From positions 1 to 64,000 of the forward strand of contig JAZQZZ010000040.1 of assembly GCA_045634305.1 (NCBI GenBank): 64,000 bases of DNA. Direction: 5' to 3'. Positions 50,905-59,827 of this stretch are shown here, piece by piece. The DNA is from HGM04593 sp045634305 (GTDB lineage: Bacteria; Bacteroidota; Bacteroidia; Bacteroidales; Bacteroidaceae). The notes under the pieces were generated by a model. That model had not been told where the DNA came from. It saw nothing but the letters and a program-made list of their open reading frames with translations, and searched no databases. The number at the start of each line of letters is the position of its first letter. Position 1 is the first letter of the stretch. Both the position numbers and the translations under genes were made by a program.

Positions 50905-52032
50905 TTACTTCTTTAATCTGCTTTTGATGTAATGGCAAGCGAATGGGCGAGCTACGCACTCTTTGGGCTTGCAGTATTTGCGTTCAAGTTGAAGCAGTGC
51001 TTGTGTACCGGCTGCGCTTTCAACCCTCACGCCGTTCTCGCGCCACTTCCTTATTATACTATTCTCTTCGGGGTCGATATGGTGAAGCAGCTCGTTCGCC
51101 ATTGTGCAGAGTCTCTCTTCCTTGCGGTGCCTGCCGTAAATATGCAGCATGGGGATTACAGAGTTGATGATTATTACATCTACCTGTTTTTGTCTCATGC
51201 ATCCGTTGCCCACTGTCTCTGTCCCTCCAAAGCATGTGTGGTTCTGCCAATAACCGCTGAGTGGGTGACTCAGCAGCCGGTATATGTCGGTCAGGGTGTG
51301 TGCTGCCGTTATACCTGACATCGTAAGTCTGTTCAGATAATAAAGACTTGCCACTCTCGCAATGCGTAGGTGGGGTGTTGAGTTGCCGCAATTCCACTTT
51401 TTGTGGTTGATGGCTGTGAGTCCGAATTTGTTTTTCAAAAAAAGGTATTCCCTTTTCAGTTCGTTGTAATAAGTGCTCCGCGTAGCCTCGTCTCTATAAT
51501 AATAAGGGATGCTTTCTTCCTCAAGCAGTCCTGCCTGTCCGAACATGATGGCTTCTATCTGTGTGAGGTTGTCGCGGTGCTTGCCCAATGCTTGGGTGTT
51601 GAGCACGTTTGCCCACTCCTCGAAAACGGAGTTCTGTATGCCGAATCCGAAACTGCGTATGGCAACCTTCAGGAGTGTCTCATCCCATCTGCTGTCGCAC
51701 AGCGTGAATATGCGTTCTATGATTTTTTTCTTCTCTTCAATGCGCTCGGCAAGCAGGCGTGAGATTGCTCCGTTGAACTGAACGGCTGGCAGGGTGGCTA
51801 TGGTCTCGGTGCAGGGGAACGTGTGGCTGTGTAGGCTGGCGGCATTGAACTCCTCCTGCAGGTCATCAGCTATAATCCTGCATAGCCCATCCTTGTTGAT
51901 TGTCTGTGCTTCTTCCTCGTTGATTAGGCCGTTTTTCAAAAGGTATTCAGCTAAGCCGTCCATGTCTTTGCTCTTTGCGAAAAGAACGTTAACTGCGCGC
52001 GGTATGGCATTAACGTCCTTTTCTGTTCTCAT
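50905..52032 (-). CDS. DUF2851-family protein, apparently lacking the usual N-terminal part
   Basis: A 375-residue cytosolic protein that matches the C-terminal two thirds of DUF2851: RSFGFGIQNSVFEEWA, KHRDNLTQIEAIMFGQAGLLEE, NSTPHLRIARVASLYY, VDVIIINSVIPMLHIYGR and the terminal cysteine-containing segment (KYCKPKECVA). As I remember the family, full-length members carry an N-terminal region with GPDF and WxGNVExH motifs that resembles a PD-(D/E)XK nuclease; I do not see it here. The N-terminus (1-105) is different. The start overlaps the HD gene's stop by one base (TAATG). Function unknown. Confidence 0.75.
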   Translation of the reverse strand: MRTEKDVNAIPRAVNVLFAKSKDMDGLAEYLLKNGLINEEEAQTINKDGLCRIIADDLQEEFNAASLHSHTFPCTETIATLPAVQFNGAISRLLAERIEEKKKIIERIFTLCDSRWDETLLKVAIRSFGFGIQNSVFEEWANVLNTQALGKHRDNLTQIEAIMFGQAGLLEEESIPYYYRDEATRSTYYNELKREYLFLKNKFGLTAINHKKWNCGNSTPHLRIARVASLYYLNRLTMSGITAAHTLTDIYRLLSHPLSGYWQNHTCFGGTETVGNGCMRQKQVDVIIINSVIPMLHIYGRHRKEERLCTMANELLHHIDPEENSIIRKWRENGVRVESAAGTQALLQLERKYCKPKECVARPFACHYIKSRLKK

Positions 52033-54056
52033 TACTGTTTCTGCTCTGCAGGATAACTGATTCTTGTGTGATATATTGCCATGAGCCTTTTCTTGAACAC
52101 CTCTTTTATTTTACTTATGTCCTGGAAGGTGATAGGGCTCATTGTCAGTTCTCCGTCATTCAACTTGCCTTCCACTATGTTGTCGACAAGTTTATTGATA
52201 TTTTCCTCGGTGTATTCCTGAAGGCTGTGCGATGCAGCTTCTACGCAGTCGGCCAACATCAGCACAGCTTGTTCTTTTGTACTTGGTCGTGGACCGGGGT
52301 AGGTGAACAGGCTCTCGTCAATTTCCTCATTGGGATGTTCGTTCTTGTACGTGATGTAGAAGTATCCGGTCTTTGAAACTCCATGGTGAGTCCGTATGAA
52401 ATCCCTTATCTTCTTAGGCAGTCCTTCGTGCTCTGCTGTTGCCAGTCCGTCTGTGACGTGCTTTATGATAGCCTGCGCACTTTGTATTGAGGTGAGGGCG
52501 CTGTGTGGACTCACGCCGCCGTTCTGGTTTTCTGTGAACATTACCGGGTTTTCCAGTTTGCCAATGTCGTGGTACAATGCGCCTGTACGCACTTCGAGCG
52601 CGTTTGCCCCAATGGCAATGGCGGCTTCAGCAGCCAGGTTGCCCACCTGCATTGAGTGCTGGAAGGTGCCAGGAGCCTCTTGTGACATTCTTTGCAACAA
52701 TTTGTTGTTGAAGTTCGACAACTCGATGAGTGTGACACTCGAGATGAATCCGAATGTGCGCTCTATCACAAGCATGAGCGGGTAGATAAGCAGTGTGAGT
52801 ATGGCGCTCACTGCAAAATAGGCAAACATTAGAGGGCTGATCTCGGACAGTCCCGATGTCTGTATGACTTTGTAACAAAGGTATACTATTGCGTATGTGA
52901 CGAATATTATTATCACGCATTTGAACATCTGTGCTCGTGATGAAAGCTCTTTAAGGCTCAATATTGCGCTGCTGCCGGCCAGTATCTGCAGCAGCATGAA
53001 TTCGTATGGTGCCGACAGCATGATTGAGCACATTGCCGCTGATATGCAGCTTGTCACCAATGCCGTGCTTTCATCTATGAACAGGCAAAGCGTGAATGGC
53101 AGGATGGCAAACGGCAATGTGAATACGCTTATCTCGCCGTGGCTGGTTATTATACCCACAAGCATTGGGAACAGTGTTGCCGAAATTATTGTGAATATGA
53201 ATTTGCTCGGGTTTTCTGCAACATCCTTTTTGTAGGTGTAGATATATGCCAGCAGTATTATCATGCACACCACGATGAATATAATCTGTCCAAGCAGGAT
53301 GTATTGCCAGTTGTCTGCCGATTTTGTCTTTTCCTTGGCTCTCTTCTGGGTGAGATATGTGTTTATTGTGTTTTCGGTCTCAGGGTCAACGATGTCGCCC
53401 GTGCCAATGATTTTCTCTCCCTCCTTTATGTACTTGTATACCGGGTCTATTGCCTTTATCTGCTTCTCAAGTTCCGTGTTGCAGGCGTTTACGTCGCACT
53501 TGTAGTTGGGTTTTATTAGCGACATCATCCCTGTTGTGTCGGTAACGGTCTTTAGCAATCTTTTGCGTGCCTGTGACAGGGTTATGAAATCCCTTGACTC
53601 AAGTCGTCGCCTGTCTGAGCCTTCCCTGTATGTGAGAATCCTGTTGTGTGTCTTGTTCAGGTATAGGGTGTCGCTGTCTTCGATTATACCATTGTTGAGC
53701 ATCTCCTTCAGGTTGTCTAGGAAAACACCTTTACCGATGAGACTCAAGTTGCTCTTGAGTGATTTGGCCTGGAATGTCTCGTGCAGCACATCCGGTGTCT
53801 CCAATTGACGGAAAATAGGAATAAAAAGCTCCTTTATGCTGTCCTGCTCGGCAAGCAGTGCCTCGCTTGTCTTTGGGATTTCAAAGTCGAATTCGGCGCG
53901 CAACTGCTCGTGTGCCCATGGGGTATCAGGGGTGAAGTCATAGTATACGCTCTTTCCCTTCGGCATGAAGTATGTTATAAGTCCAATGCACAGCGAAACC
54001 AAGATTATTCGGGATATCCTTCGGCTGTATTTCTTTAGGATGCTGCCTTTTTCCAT
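52032..54056 (-). CDS. 7TM-HD cyclic-di-AMP phosphodiesterase-like protein (PgpH family)
   Basis: A 674-residue membrane protein: an N-terminal membrane segment, an extracytoplasmic 7TM-HDED domain (about 40-270), seven helices (about 275-455) and a cytoplasmic HD domain with YHDIGKLENP and the histidines of RTHHGVSKTG. PgpH of Listeria degrades c-di-AMP, which controls potassium and cell-wall balance; the same role is likely. ATG 54056 is taken as start, since upstream in-frame sequence lies in the promoter region. It is divergent from gltX. Confidence 0.88.
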   Translation of the reverse strand: MEKGSILKKYSRRISRIILVSLCIGLITYFMPKGKSVYYDFTPDTPWAHEQLRAEFDFEIPKTSEALLAEQDSIKELFIPIFRQLETPDVLHETFQAKSLKSNLSLIGKGVFLDNLKEMLNNGIIEDSDTLYLNKTHNRILTYREGSDRRRLESRDFITLSQARKRLLKTVTDTTGMMSLIKPNYKCDVNACNTELEKQIKAIDPVYKYIKEGEKIIGTGDIVDPETENTINTYLTQKRAKEKTKSADNWQYILLGQIIFIVVCMIILLAYIYTYKKDVAENPSKFIFTIISATLFPMLVGIITSHGEISVFTLPFAILPFTLCLFIDESTALVTSCISAAMCSIMLSAPYEFMLLQILAGSSAILSLKELSSRAQMFKCVIIIFVTYAIVYLCYKVIQTSGLSEISPLMFAYFAVSAILTLLIYPLMLVIERTFGFISSVTLIELSNFNNKLLQRMSQEAPGTFQHSMQVGNLAAEAAIAIGANALEVRTGALYHDIGKLENPVMFTENQNGGVSPHSALTSIQSAQAIIKHVTDGLATAEHEGLPKKIRDFIRTHHGVSKTGYFYITYKNEHPNEEIDESLFTYPGPRPSTKEQAVLMLADCVEAASHSLQEYTEENINKLVDNIVEGKLNDGELTMSPITFQDISKIKEVFKKRLMAIYHTRISYPAEQKQ

Positions 54057-54082
54057 AATTGCATGTTTAAATATTTGCTCCG

Positions 54083-54114
54083 CAAATGTATTCAAAAAAA
54101 CATACAAATGCAAA
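54083..54114 (-). promoter_or_regulatory. Promoter for the 7TM-HD gene
   Basis: Minus strand: TTTG (54114-54111), 20 bases, TACATTTG (54090-54083). It matches the Bacteroidetes pattern well, 26 bases from the start codon. Confidence 0.6.
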
Positions 54115-54172
54115 GTTCTGCTGCCTGCTTTTGCTTTGGCGCCTCTCTGCGTGCAAAAATGTAGCATTTTAT

Positions 54173-54203
54173 TTTGTCAACAGCGCAAGTTATGCTATTT
54201 TTG
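54173..54203 (+). promoter_or_regulatory. Promoter for gltX
   Basis: TTTG (54173-54176), 19-base spacer, TATTTTTG (54196-54203), a full match to the consensus. The leader is about 80 bases. Confidence 0.7.
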
Positions 54204-54290
54204 TACTGAATATACAGTTAATTAGGATAGTTGCGGTTTATATGCGGCAACGTCATTTTGATACTGTTCTGAATTTAATATTTGAACACT

Positions 54291-55808
54291 ATGAATGAAA
54301 GAAAAGTAAGGGTGCGTTTTGCCCCAAGTCCAACAGGGCCATTACATATCGGTGGTGTGCGCACTGCCCTTTATAACTACCTCTTTGCAAAACAGCATGG
54401 CGGTGACCTTGTGCTCCGCATTGAGGATACCGATTCAAACCGTTTTGTGCCCGGGGCCGAGGATTATATCCTTGAATCGTTCCGTTGGCTGGGCATCAAA
54501 TTCGACGAGGGTGTCTCTTTTGGAGGCAACTACGGTCCTTACCGTCAGTCCGAGCGCCGCGACATTTACAAAAAGTATGTAAAGCAACTGCTCGATGCAG
54601 GCAAGGCATATATTGCTTTCGATACCCCCGAGGAACTCGAGGCAAAGCGTGCCGAGGTGGAGAATTTCCAGTACGATGCCGCTACACGCATGTCAATGCG
54701 TAACTCTTTGGCAATGCCTGCCGAGGAGGTTGCAGCACTTATTGAAGCCGGTCACCAGTATGTGGTACGTTTCAAGATTGAACCGGGTGAAAAGGTTGTA
54801 GTCAACGACATCATCCGTGGTGAGGTTACCATCAACTCGTCAATCCTTGACGATAAGGTGCTCTATAAGTCGGCCGACGAACTGCCTACATACCACCTTG
54901 CAAACATTGTCGATGACCACCTGATGGAGATTACCCACGTTATCCGTGGCGAGGAATGGTTGCCTTCGGCACCTCTTCACGTGCTTCTTTATCGCGCATT
55001 CGGTTGGGAGGATACAATGCCGCAGTTCGCGCACCTTTCATTGCTTCTCAAGCCCGAAGGCAACGGTAAGCTCAGCAAGCGTGATGGCGACCGTCTTGGT
55101 TTTCCCGTGTTCCCGCTTGAGTGGAACGACCCCAAGAGCGGTGCCGTGTCAACCGGTTTCCGCGAGAGCGACTACTTGCCCGAGGCTGTCGTGAACTTCC
55201 TTGCACTGCTTGGCTGGAACCCCGGTGACGATGTAGAGATGATGTCGTTGGAGGAACTGGTGAAGAAGTTCGACCTATCAAAGTGCAGCAAGGCCGGTGC
55301 ACGTTTCGACTATAAGAAAATGGTTTGGTTCAACCACGAGTATATCCTGCAGAAATCGGACAAGGAAATTGCCGAAATTTTCATGAACGTTGTCAAAGAG
55401 CATGGTGTTGAGACAACTCTTGAGCACCTTGAGGTCATTGTTTCTCTGATGAAGGGTCGAGTGAACTTCGTACATGAACTGTGGGATGCATGTAGCTTCT
55501 ATTTTGAGGCTCCAGTTACCTATGACGAGAAGACCGCAAAGAAGCGTTGGAAAGAGGATTCTGCCCAGAAAATGACCGAACTTGCCGACCTGTTGGAGTC
55601 GCTCACCGATTTCTCTATTGAGAACCAGGATGCTGCAGTACATGCATGGATTGAGGCAAAGGGCTACGGCATGGGCGATATAATGAATGCCTTCCGTCTT
55701 GCTCTTGTTGGCGAGGGTAAAGGCCCACAGATGTTCCACATCTCGGGGCTTATAGGTAAGGAAGAGACTTTGGCGCGTCTGCGTCGTGCAATAACAGTTC
55801 TTGGATAA
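54291..55808 (+). CDS. gltX: Glutamyl-tRNA synthetase
   Basis: Charges tRNA-Glu. The 505 residues start at ATG 54291 (an in-frame TTG three codons earlier is less likely). The HIGH motif is PSPTGPLHIGGVRTALY, the zinc-free insertion region of the archaeal-bacterial split is absent, and KLSKRDG is the KMSKS loop. The C-terminal helix-bundle anticodon domain ends near residue 500. It is 3 bases upstream of waaA and driven by a well-formed promoter. Confidence 0.97.
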   Translation: MNERKVRVRFAPSPTGPLHIGGVRTALYNYLFAKQHGGDLVLRIEDTDSNRFVPGAEDYILESFRWLGIKFDEGVSFGGNYGPYRQSERRDIYKKYVKQLLDAGKAYIAFDTPEELEAKRAEVENFQYDAATRMSMRNSLAMPAEEVAALIEAGHQYVVRFKIEPGEKVVVNDIIRGEVTINSSILDDKVLYKSADELPTYHLANIVDDHLMEITHVIRGEEWLPSAPLHVLLYRAFGWEDTMPQFAHLSLLLKPEGNGKLSKRDGDRLGFPVFPLEWNDPKSGAVSTGFRESDYLPEAVVNFLALLGWNPGDDVEMMSLEELVKKFDLSKCSKAGARFDYKKMVWFNHEYILQKSDKEIAEIFMNVVKEHGVETTLEHLEVIVSLMKGRVNFVHELWDACSFYFEAPVTYDEKTAKKRWKEDSAQKMTELADLLESLTDFSIENQDAAVHAWIEAKGYGMGDIMNAFRLALVGEGKGPQMFHISGLIGKEETLARLRRAITVLG

Positions 55809-55811
55809 GTA

Positions 55812-57035
55812 ATGTACAGTTTTGGTATATACATATATATCCTTTTCGTGAGGCTGGCTGCGTTTTTTGGTCACAAGAAGGCCAAGAAGATGCTTGCCGG
55901 TCATCGTGAGATATTCTCTGTTCTCAAGGAAAAACTCAATCCGGGGGTTGACTACGTGTGGTTTCATGCCTCGTCGCTAGGCGAGTTTGAACAGGGACGC
56001 CCCATGATTGAGAAGATGCGCGCTGAGCATCCAGAGTATCGTGTTGTGCTCACCTTCTTCTCGCCGTCGGGATATATTCCGGCCAAGAACTATCAACAGG
56101 CAGATGTTGTCTGTTACCTGCCTTTCGATACAAAGCACAATGTAAGGCGTTTCCTTGAGCTGGTACGTCCCAAAATGGCGTTTTTCATAAAGTATGAGTT
56201 CTGGTTGAATTATCTGCTCGAACTCAAGAAACGCTCAATTCCGGCATACAGCGTGTCGTCCATCTTCCGTAAGGAACAGGCCTTTTTCAGGTCATGGGGT
56301 GGCCGTTATCGTCTTGCGTTGCACAGTCTCACACATCTCTTTGTGCAGAATGACAGCTCTAAGGCTCTGCTCAAGTCGGTTGGTGTGGAGAATGTGACAG
56401 TTGTGGGTGATACACGTTTTGACCGAGTGGCGAAGGTGCTCGAACAGGCGCGTCAGCTGCCATTGGTCGATGCTTTTGTCGAAGGTGACCGCAAGGTCTT
56501 TGTAGTGGGTAGCTCATGGGGTAACGACGAGGCGGTGTACATGCCTTTCTTCAATGCCCACAGGGAGTGGAAACTTATCATTGCCTCTCACGAGGTGGGC
56601 GAAGAGCGCATAGCGTCTATCGTTTCCCAATACGAGGGCTCTTGTGTACGCTACTCGACAGCAACAATGGAACAGGTACGTCATGCTGATTGCCTTATTA
56701 TAGATTGCTATGGCCTGCTGTCATCAATATACCGCTATGGTACAGCAGCCTTTGTGGGCGGTGGTTTTGGAGCCGGCATACACAATGTACTCGAGGCTGC
56801 CGTGTATGGCATTCCGGTCTTCTTTGGCCCCAATAACCGTAAGTTCCAAGAGGTGCAGCAACTGAAAGCTTGTGGCGGTGGCTTTGAAATTATTGCCACT
56901 TGCGACTTTGCCCAGATAATGGAAACTTTTGCTGCCGATGCAGCTCTTCTTGAGAGTGCCGGCAAGGCTGCCGGTGAACTTGTCTCCACCAACGCCGGTG
57001 CGACGGCACGTATTTTCGAGAGCCTTGGCCTGTGA
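55812..57035 (+). CDS. waaA: 3-deoxy-D-manno-octulosonic acid transferase
   Basis: Adds Kdo to lipid A in LPS synthesis. The 407 residues have an N-terminal membrane-associated helix (6-20), the GT30 block with the catalytic glutamate in HASSLGEFEQGRP, VLTFFSPSGY, the VVGDTRFDRV segment, and the C-terminal donor-binding region (AFVGGGFGAGIHNVLEAAVYGIPVFFGPNNRKF). Length fits KdtA. Only 3 bases after gltX. Confidence 0.95.
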   Translation: MYSFGIYIYILFVRLAAFFGHKKAKKMLAGHREIFSVLKEKLNPGVDYVWFHASSLGEFEQGRPMIEKMRAEHPEYRVVLTFFSPSGYIPAKNYQQADVVCYLPFDTKHNVRRFLELVRPKMAFFIKYEFWLNYLLELKKRSIPAYSVSSIFRKEQAFFRSWGGRYRLALHSLTHLFVQNDSSKALLKSVGVENVTVVGDTRFDRVAKVLEQARQLPLVDAFVEGDRKVFVVGSSWGNDEAVYMPFFNAHREWKLIIASHEVGEERIASIVSQYEGSCVRYSTATMEQVRHADCLIIDCYGLLSSIYRYGTAAFVGGGFGAGIHNVLEAAVYGIPVFFGPNNRKFQEVQQLKACGGGFEIIATCDFAQIMETFAADAALLESAGKAAGELVSTNAGATARIFESLGL

Positions 57036-57089
57036 TTTTTATTTTGAATATAGATAGTTTTTAATATAAACCTTTAAAATTTTAAAGTT

Positions 57090-58082
57090 ATGAAATTTCT
57101 AACAGATGAGAAATTGGTGATTGTAGGTGCTGCCGGTATGATCGGTTCAAACATGGCACAGTCTGCTCTTATGATGGGCTTGACAAGCAATCTTTGCCTT
57201 TATGATGTATTCTCTCCAGAAGGTGTTGCCGAGGAGATGCGTCAGAGCGGTTTCGACAACGTGAATATCACAGCAACAACTGATGTTGCCGAGGCATTCA
57301 AGGATGCAAAATATATCATCTCTTCAGGTGGTGCTCCTCGTAAGGAGGGTATGACACGTGAGGATTTGCTCGCCGGTAACTGCAAGATCGCCGAGGAGCT
57401 TGGCAAGAATATCAAGACATACTGCCCTGATGTTAAGCACGTGGTTATCATCTTTAACCCTGCCGATTTGACAGGTCTTGTAACACTTCTCTACTCAGGT
57501 TTGAAACCTGGTCAGGTTACAACACTTGCAGGTCTCGACTCTACACGTCTGCAGAACGCTCTTGCAAAGAAGTTCGGCGTTATGATGAGCGAGGTTACAG
57601 GTTGTGCGACATACGGTGGTCACGGTGAGCAGATGGCAGTGTTCGGTAGTGCTGTTAAGATTGCCGGCAAGCCATTGACAGAAATCATCGGTACAGAGGA
57701 ATTCCCCGAGGCTGAGTGGGAGCAGATGAAGAAGGACGTTACACAGGGTGGTGCTGCTATCATCAAGCTCCGTGGCCGTTCATCATTCCAGAGCCCATCA
57801 TACCTCTCTGTTGAGATGATCCGTTCTGTTATGGGTGGTGAGACATTCCGTTACCCTGCAGGTACATATGTATCTAACGAGAAGTACAACCACATCATGA
57901 TGGCTATGGATACTGTTCTCGATGCTAACGGTTGTTCATACAAGATGCCTGTTGGTACAGACGAAGAGATTGCAAAGCTCGATGCAAGCTATGCTCACCT
58001 CTGCAAGATGCGTGACGAGCTCGTTACTTTGAACATCGTTCCTGCGATCGAGGAGTGGAGCAGCATCAATCCTAACCTCTAA
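57090..58082 (+). CDS. mdh: Malate dehydrogenase (NAD-dependent)
   Basis: Converts oxaloacetate and malate; in succinate fermenters the step runs towards malate. The 330 residues have the Rossmann motif GAAGMIG (13-19), the APRKEGMTR substrate-arginine loop, NPADLTG, and the active-site histidine in YGGHGEQM. The sequence belongs to the longer Bacteroidales MDH type, not the 311-residue NADH type. Together with the class I fumarase it forms the reductive branch. It is 54 bases after waaA. Confidence 0.93.
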   Translation: MKFLTDEKLVIVGAAGMIGSNMAQSALMMGLTSNLCLYDVFSPEGVAEEMRQSGFDNVNITATTDVAEAFKDAKYIISSGGAPRKEGMTREDLLAGNCKIAEELGKNIKTYCPDVKHVVIIFNPADLTGLVTLLYSGLKPGQVTTLAGLDSTRLQNALAKKFGVMMSEVTGCATYGGHGEQMAVFGSAVKIAGKPLTEIIGTEEFPEAEWEQMKKDVTQGGAAIIKLRGRSSFQSPSYLSVEMIRSVMGGETFRYPAGTYVSNEKYNHIMMAMDTVLDANGCSYKMPVGTDEEIAKLDASYAHLCKMRDELVTLNIVPAIEEWSSINPNL

Positions 58083-58110
58083 TATATATATAATATTAGG
58101 TTATATACAT

Positions 58111-58138
58111 GATGGCGGCTTTTGCCGCCATCTTTTTT
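58111..58138 (+). terminator. Rho-independent terminator of mdh
   Basis: GATGGCGGC, TTTT loop, GCCGCCATC, then six T (58133-58138). It closes the gltX-waaA-mdh run. The following 120 bases (58139-58261) hold nothing I can support. Confidence 0.9.
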
Positions 58139-58261
58139 GCGGGTGTCTTCAAAATTACCTTTTGGGGCTGATAACCATGAGTACTCCTGGTTTACTTTGA
58201 GAGTTCATAGCTGCTATTACAGAAACTTTTACCCCTTTTCGGTAAAAAACGGTACGAAAGT

Positions 58262-58292
58262 TTTGCCATTTAAGAAAAAGTTTCTACTTTTG
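58262..58292 (+). promoter_or_regulatory. Promoter for rpsU
   Basis: TTTG (58262-58265), 19 bases, TACTTTTG (58285-58292): a full consensus match. The leader is about 48 bases and AT-rich. Confidence 0.75.
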
Positions 58293-58346
58293 CGCTGCAT
58301 TTTGTCTAAAGTGAAAAATAATATAAACTAAATAATTAAATAGGAA

Positions 58347-58538
58347 ATGATTGTAGTACCTGTTAAAGAGGGCGAGAACATTGAAAGAGCTCTCAAGAAA
58401 TTCAAGAGAAAATTCGAGAAAACCGGTGTTGTTAAGGAGTTGCGCGCACGTCAGCAGTTTGACAAGCCTTCTGTTTTGAAGCGTTTGAAGATGGAGCACG
58501 CTGTATATGTACAGAAGCTTCGCGCAAACGAGGAATAA
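58347..58538 (+). CDS. rpsU: 30S ribosomal protein bS21
   Basis: A 63-residue basic protein near the anti-Shine-Dalgarno end of 16S rRNA. Typical start MIVVPVKEGENIERALKKFKRKFEKTGVVKELRARQ in outline, and a helix-rich, lysine/arginine-rich body. The start codon is preceded closely by AGGAA, unusual in this phylum. In Flavobacterium bS21 helps hide the anti-Shine-Dalgarno, which makes this site interesting. Followed by a hairpin and xerC. Confidence 0.96.
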   Translation: MIVVPVKEGENIERALKKFKRKFEKTGVVKELRARQQFDKPSVLKRLKMEHAVYVQKLRANEE

Positions 58539-58575
58539 TATCCCGTTTTTCTTGTTTTTTAATTAAAACTGATTT

Positions 58576-58616
58576 ATATTCGTTGCCGAAAGACTATCTC
58601 TTTCGGCAACGAATAT
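58576..58616 (+). repeat. Perfect 17-bp hairpin spanning the xerC start codon
   Basis: ATATTCGTTGCCGAAAG (58576-58592), ACTATCT loop and its exact complement (58600-58616). The last two stem bases are the first two of the xerC ATG (58615-58617). It may end rpsU transcripts, but no T-run follows (GTTTATAG). Confidence 0.8.
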
Positions 58617-59502
58617 GTTTATAGACTCATTCATCGGGTATTTGAGAGTTGAGAGGCTATACTCTGCCCATACATTGCGGGCATACGAGCGTGACCTTCT
58701 CGCCTTCAAGGATTATGTGGCCCGTCTGGATGAGTCATTGTCATTTCATGAGGCCGATACCGATGTCGTACGCTCTTGGGTAGCCACAATGATGGATGCA
58801 GGCGCCGCCCCTTCAACTGTTTGCCGCAAGCTCAGCACCCTGCGTTCGTTCTTCGCTTTTGTACGCGCCAACTGCGGCGTTGAGCAGAATCCAGTCTCAA
58901 GTTTCAAAGGCCCCAAGTGCCGCAAGAAGTTGCCCTCCTTTGTAAGGGAAGACGAGATGAATAAGCTCATTGACAATGAAGATTTTGGCGATGACTATGC
59001 CGCTTGTCGCGACAAGATGATACTGCAGCTCTTTTATGAAACCGGAATGCGTCTCTCCGAGCTAGTGGGGTTAAACCTTTCTTCGTTGGATATGAGTGCC
59101 TCTGTTGTCAAGGTTCTTGGAAAACGCAACCGCGAGCGTATTATTCCTTTTGCATCCGGGTTGAAGGCCGCTTTAGAGCACTATCTCAGTGAACGCGAGG
59201 CATTTGCCCAGCATCCATGTGATGCGCTCTTTCTCTCGGCTAAAGGAGAACGCATCTCGCACGGCGCTGTCTACAGGATAGTTAGCAACCGCCTTACTAA
59301 AGTCACATCGCTTAAGAAAAAGAGCCCGCACGTGCTGCGCCACTCCTTTGCAACGGCAATGCTCAACAACAAAGCCGAGATTGGTGCTGTTAAAGAGTTG
59401 TTGGGACACCGCCAATTGGCAACAACCGAGATTTATACCCACCTCAGTTTCGAGGATTTGAAAGGATTTTATGAGAAGGCTCATCCCAGAGCCGGTAAAT
59501 AA
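58615..59502 (+). CDS. xerC: Tyrosine recombinase XerC-like
   Basis: A 295-residue recombinase, partner candidate of the XerD at 24124 for resolving chromosome dimers. Family start FIGYLRVERLYSAHTLRAYERDL; the catalytic arginine is in ETGMRLSELVGL; lysine in VLGKRNRERIIPF; SPHVLRHSFATAML and LGHRQLATTEIYTHL give the other residues. Located between rpsU and hpf, the place of the housekeeping xerC in Bacteroides as I recall. Its start codon is part of a hairpin. Confidence 0.9.
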   Translation: MFIDSFIGYLRVERLYSAHTLRAYERDLLAFKDYVARLDESLSFHEADTDVVRSWVATMMDAGAAPSTVCRKLSTLRSFFAFVRANCGVEQNPVSSFKGPKCRKKLPSFVREDEMNKLIDNEDFGDDYAACRDKMILQLFYETGMRLSELVGLNLSSLDMSASVVKVLGKRNRERIIPFASGLKAALEHYLSEREAFAQHPCDALFLSAKGERISHGAVYRIVSNRLTKVTSLKKKSPHVLRHSFATAMLNNKAEIGAVKELLGHRQLATTEIYTHLSFEDLKGFYEKAHPRAGK

Positions 59503-59528
59503 TAAATTTAAACGTTTTAAATTTAGGA
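59503..59528 (+). promoter_or_regulatory. AT-rich inverted repeat next to an SD-like AGGAG before hpf
   Basis: TAAATTTAAA (59503-59512) pairs with TTTAAATTTA (to 59525), followed at once by AGGAG (59524-59528), three bases before the hpf ATG. Shine-Dalgarno sites are rare in Bacteroidetes. Confidence 0.5.
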
Positions 59529-59531
59529 GTT

Positions 59532-59819
59532 ATGGTAACAAGAATTCAATCTGTTCATTTCGATGCATCACAGCAGTTGATGGAGTTCGTGGAGAAAAAA
59601 GTTGCGAAGTTGGATAAGCTTTGCGAAGGTGCAACAGCCCTTGAGGTGACAATGAAACTGATTAAGCCCGAGACTGCCAAGAACAAGGAAGTAGCATTAC
59701 GCGTTTCGGCTGCCGGCGGCGATCTTTTTGCCTCAAAGACAAGTGACACTTTTGAAGATGCTCTCCTTGGCGCAATTGACGCCGTAAAGGTTCAGGCCGA
59801 GAAGAACAAGAACAAATAA
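59532..59819 (+). CDS. hpf: Ribosome hibernation-promoting factor (short HPF/RaiA)
   Basis: Binds the 30S A/P site and stores inactive ribosomes in stationary phase. The 95 residues form the short HPF type: N-terminal strand RIQSVHFDASQQLMEFVEKKVAKLDKL in outline and central LEVTMKL, ALRVSAAGGDLFA, followed by helix DAVKVQAEKNKNK. No long C-terminal dimerisation domain, so partner factors may be needed for 100S formation. A bidirectional terminator follows. Confidence 0.94.
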   Translation: MVTRIQSVHFDASQQLMEFVEKKVAKLDKLCEGATALEVTMKLIKPETAKNKEVALRVSAAGGDLFASKTSDTFEDALLGAIDAVKVQAEKNKNK

Positions 59820-59827
59820 AACCTTAT

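Noticed and set aside
58139..58261. Small gene in the mdh-rpsU interval
   Set aside because: The only frame has no start context or protein-like composition and runs through the rpsU promoter.
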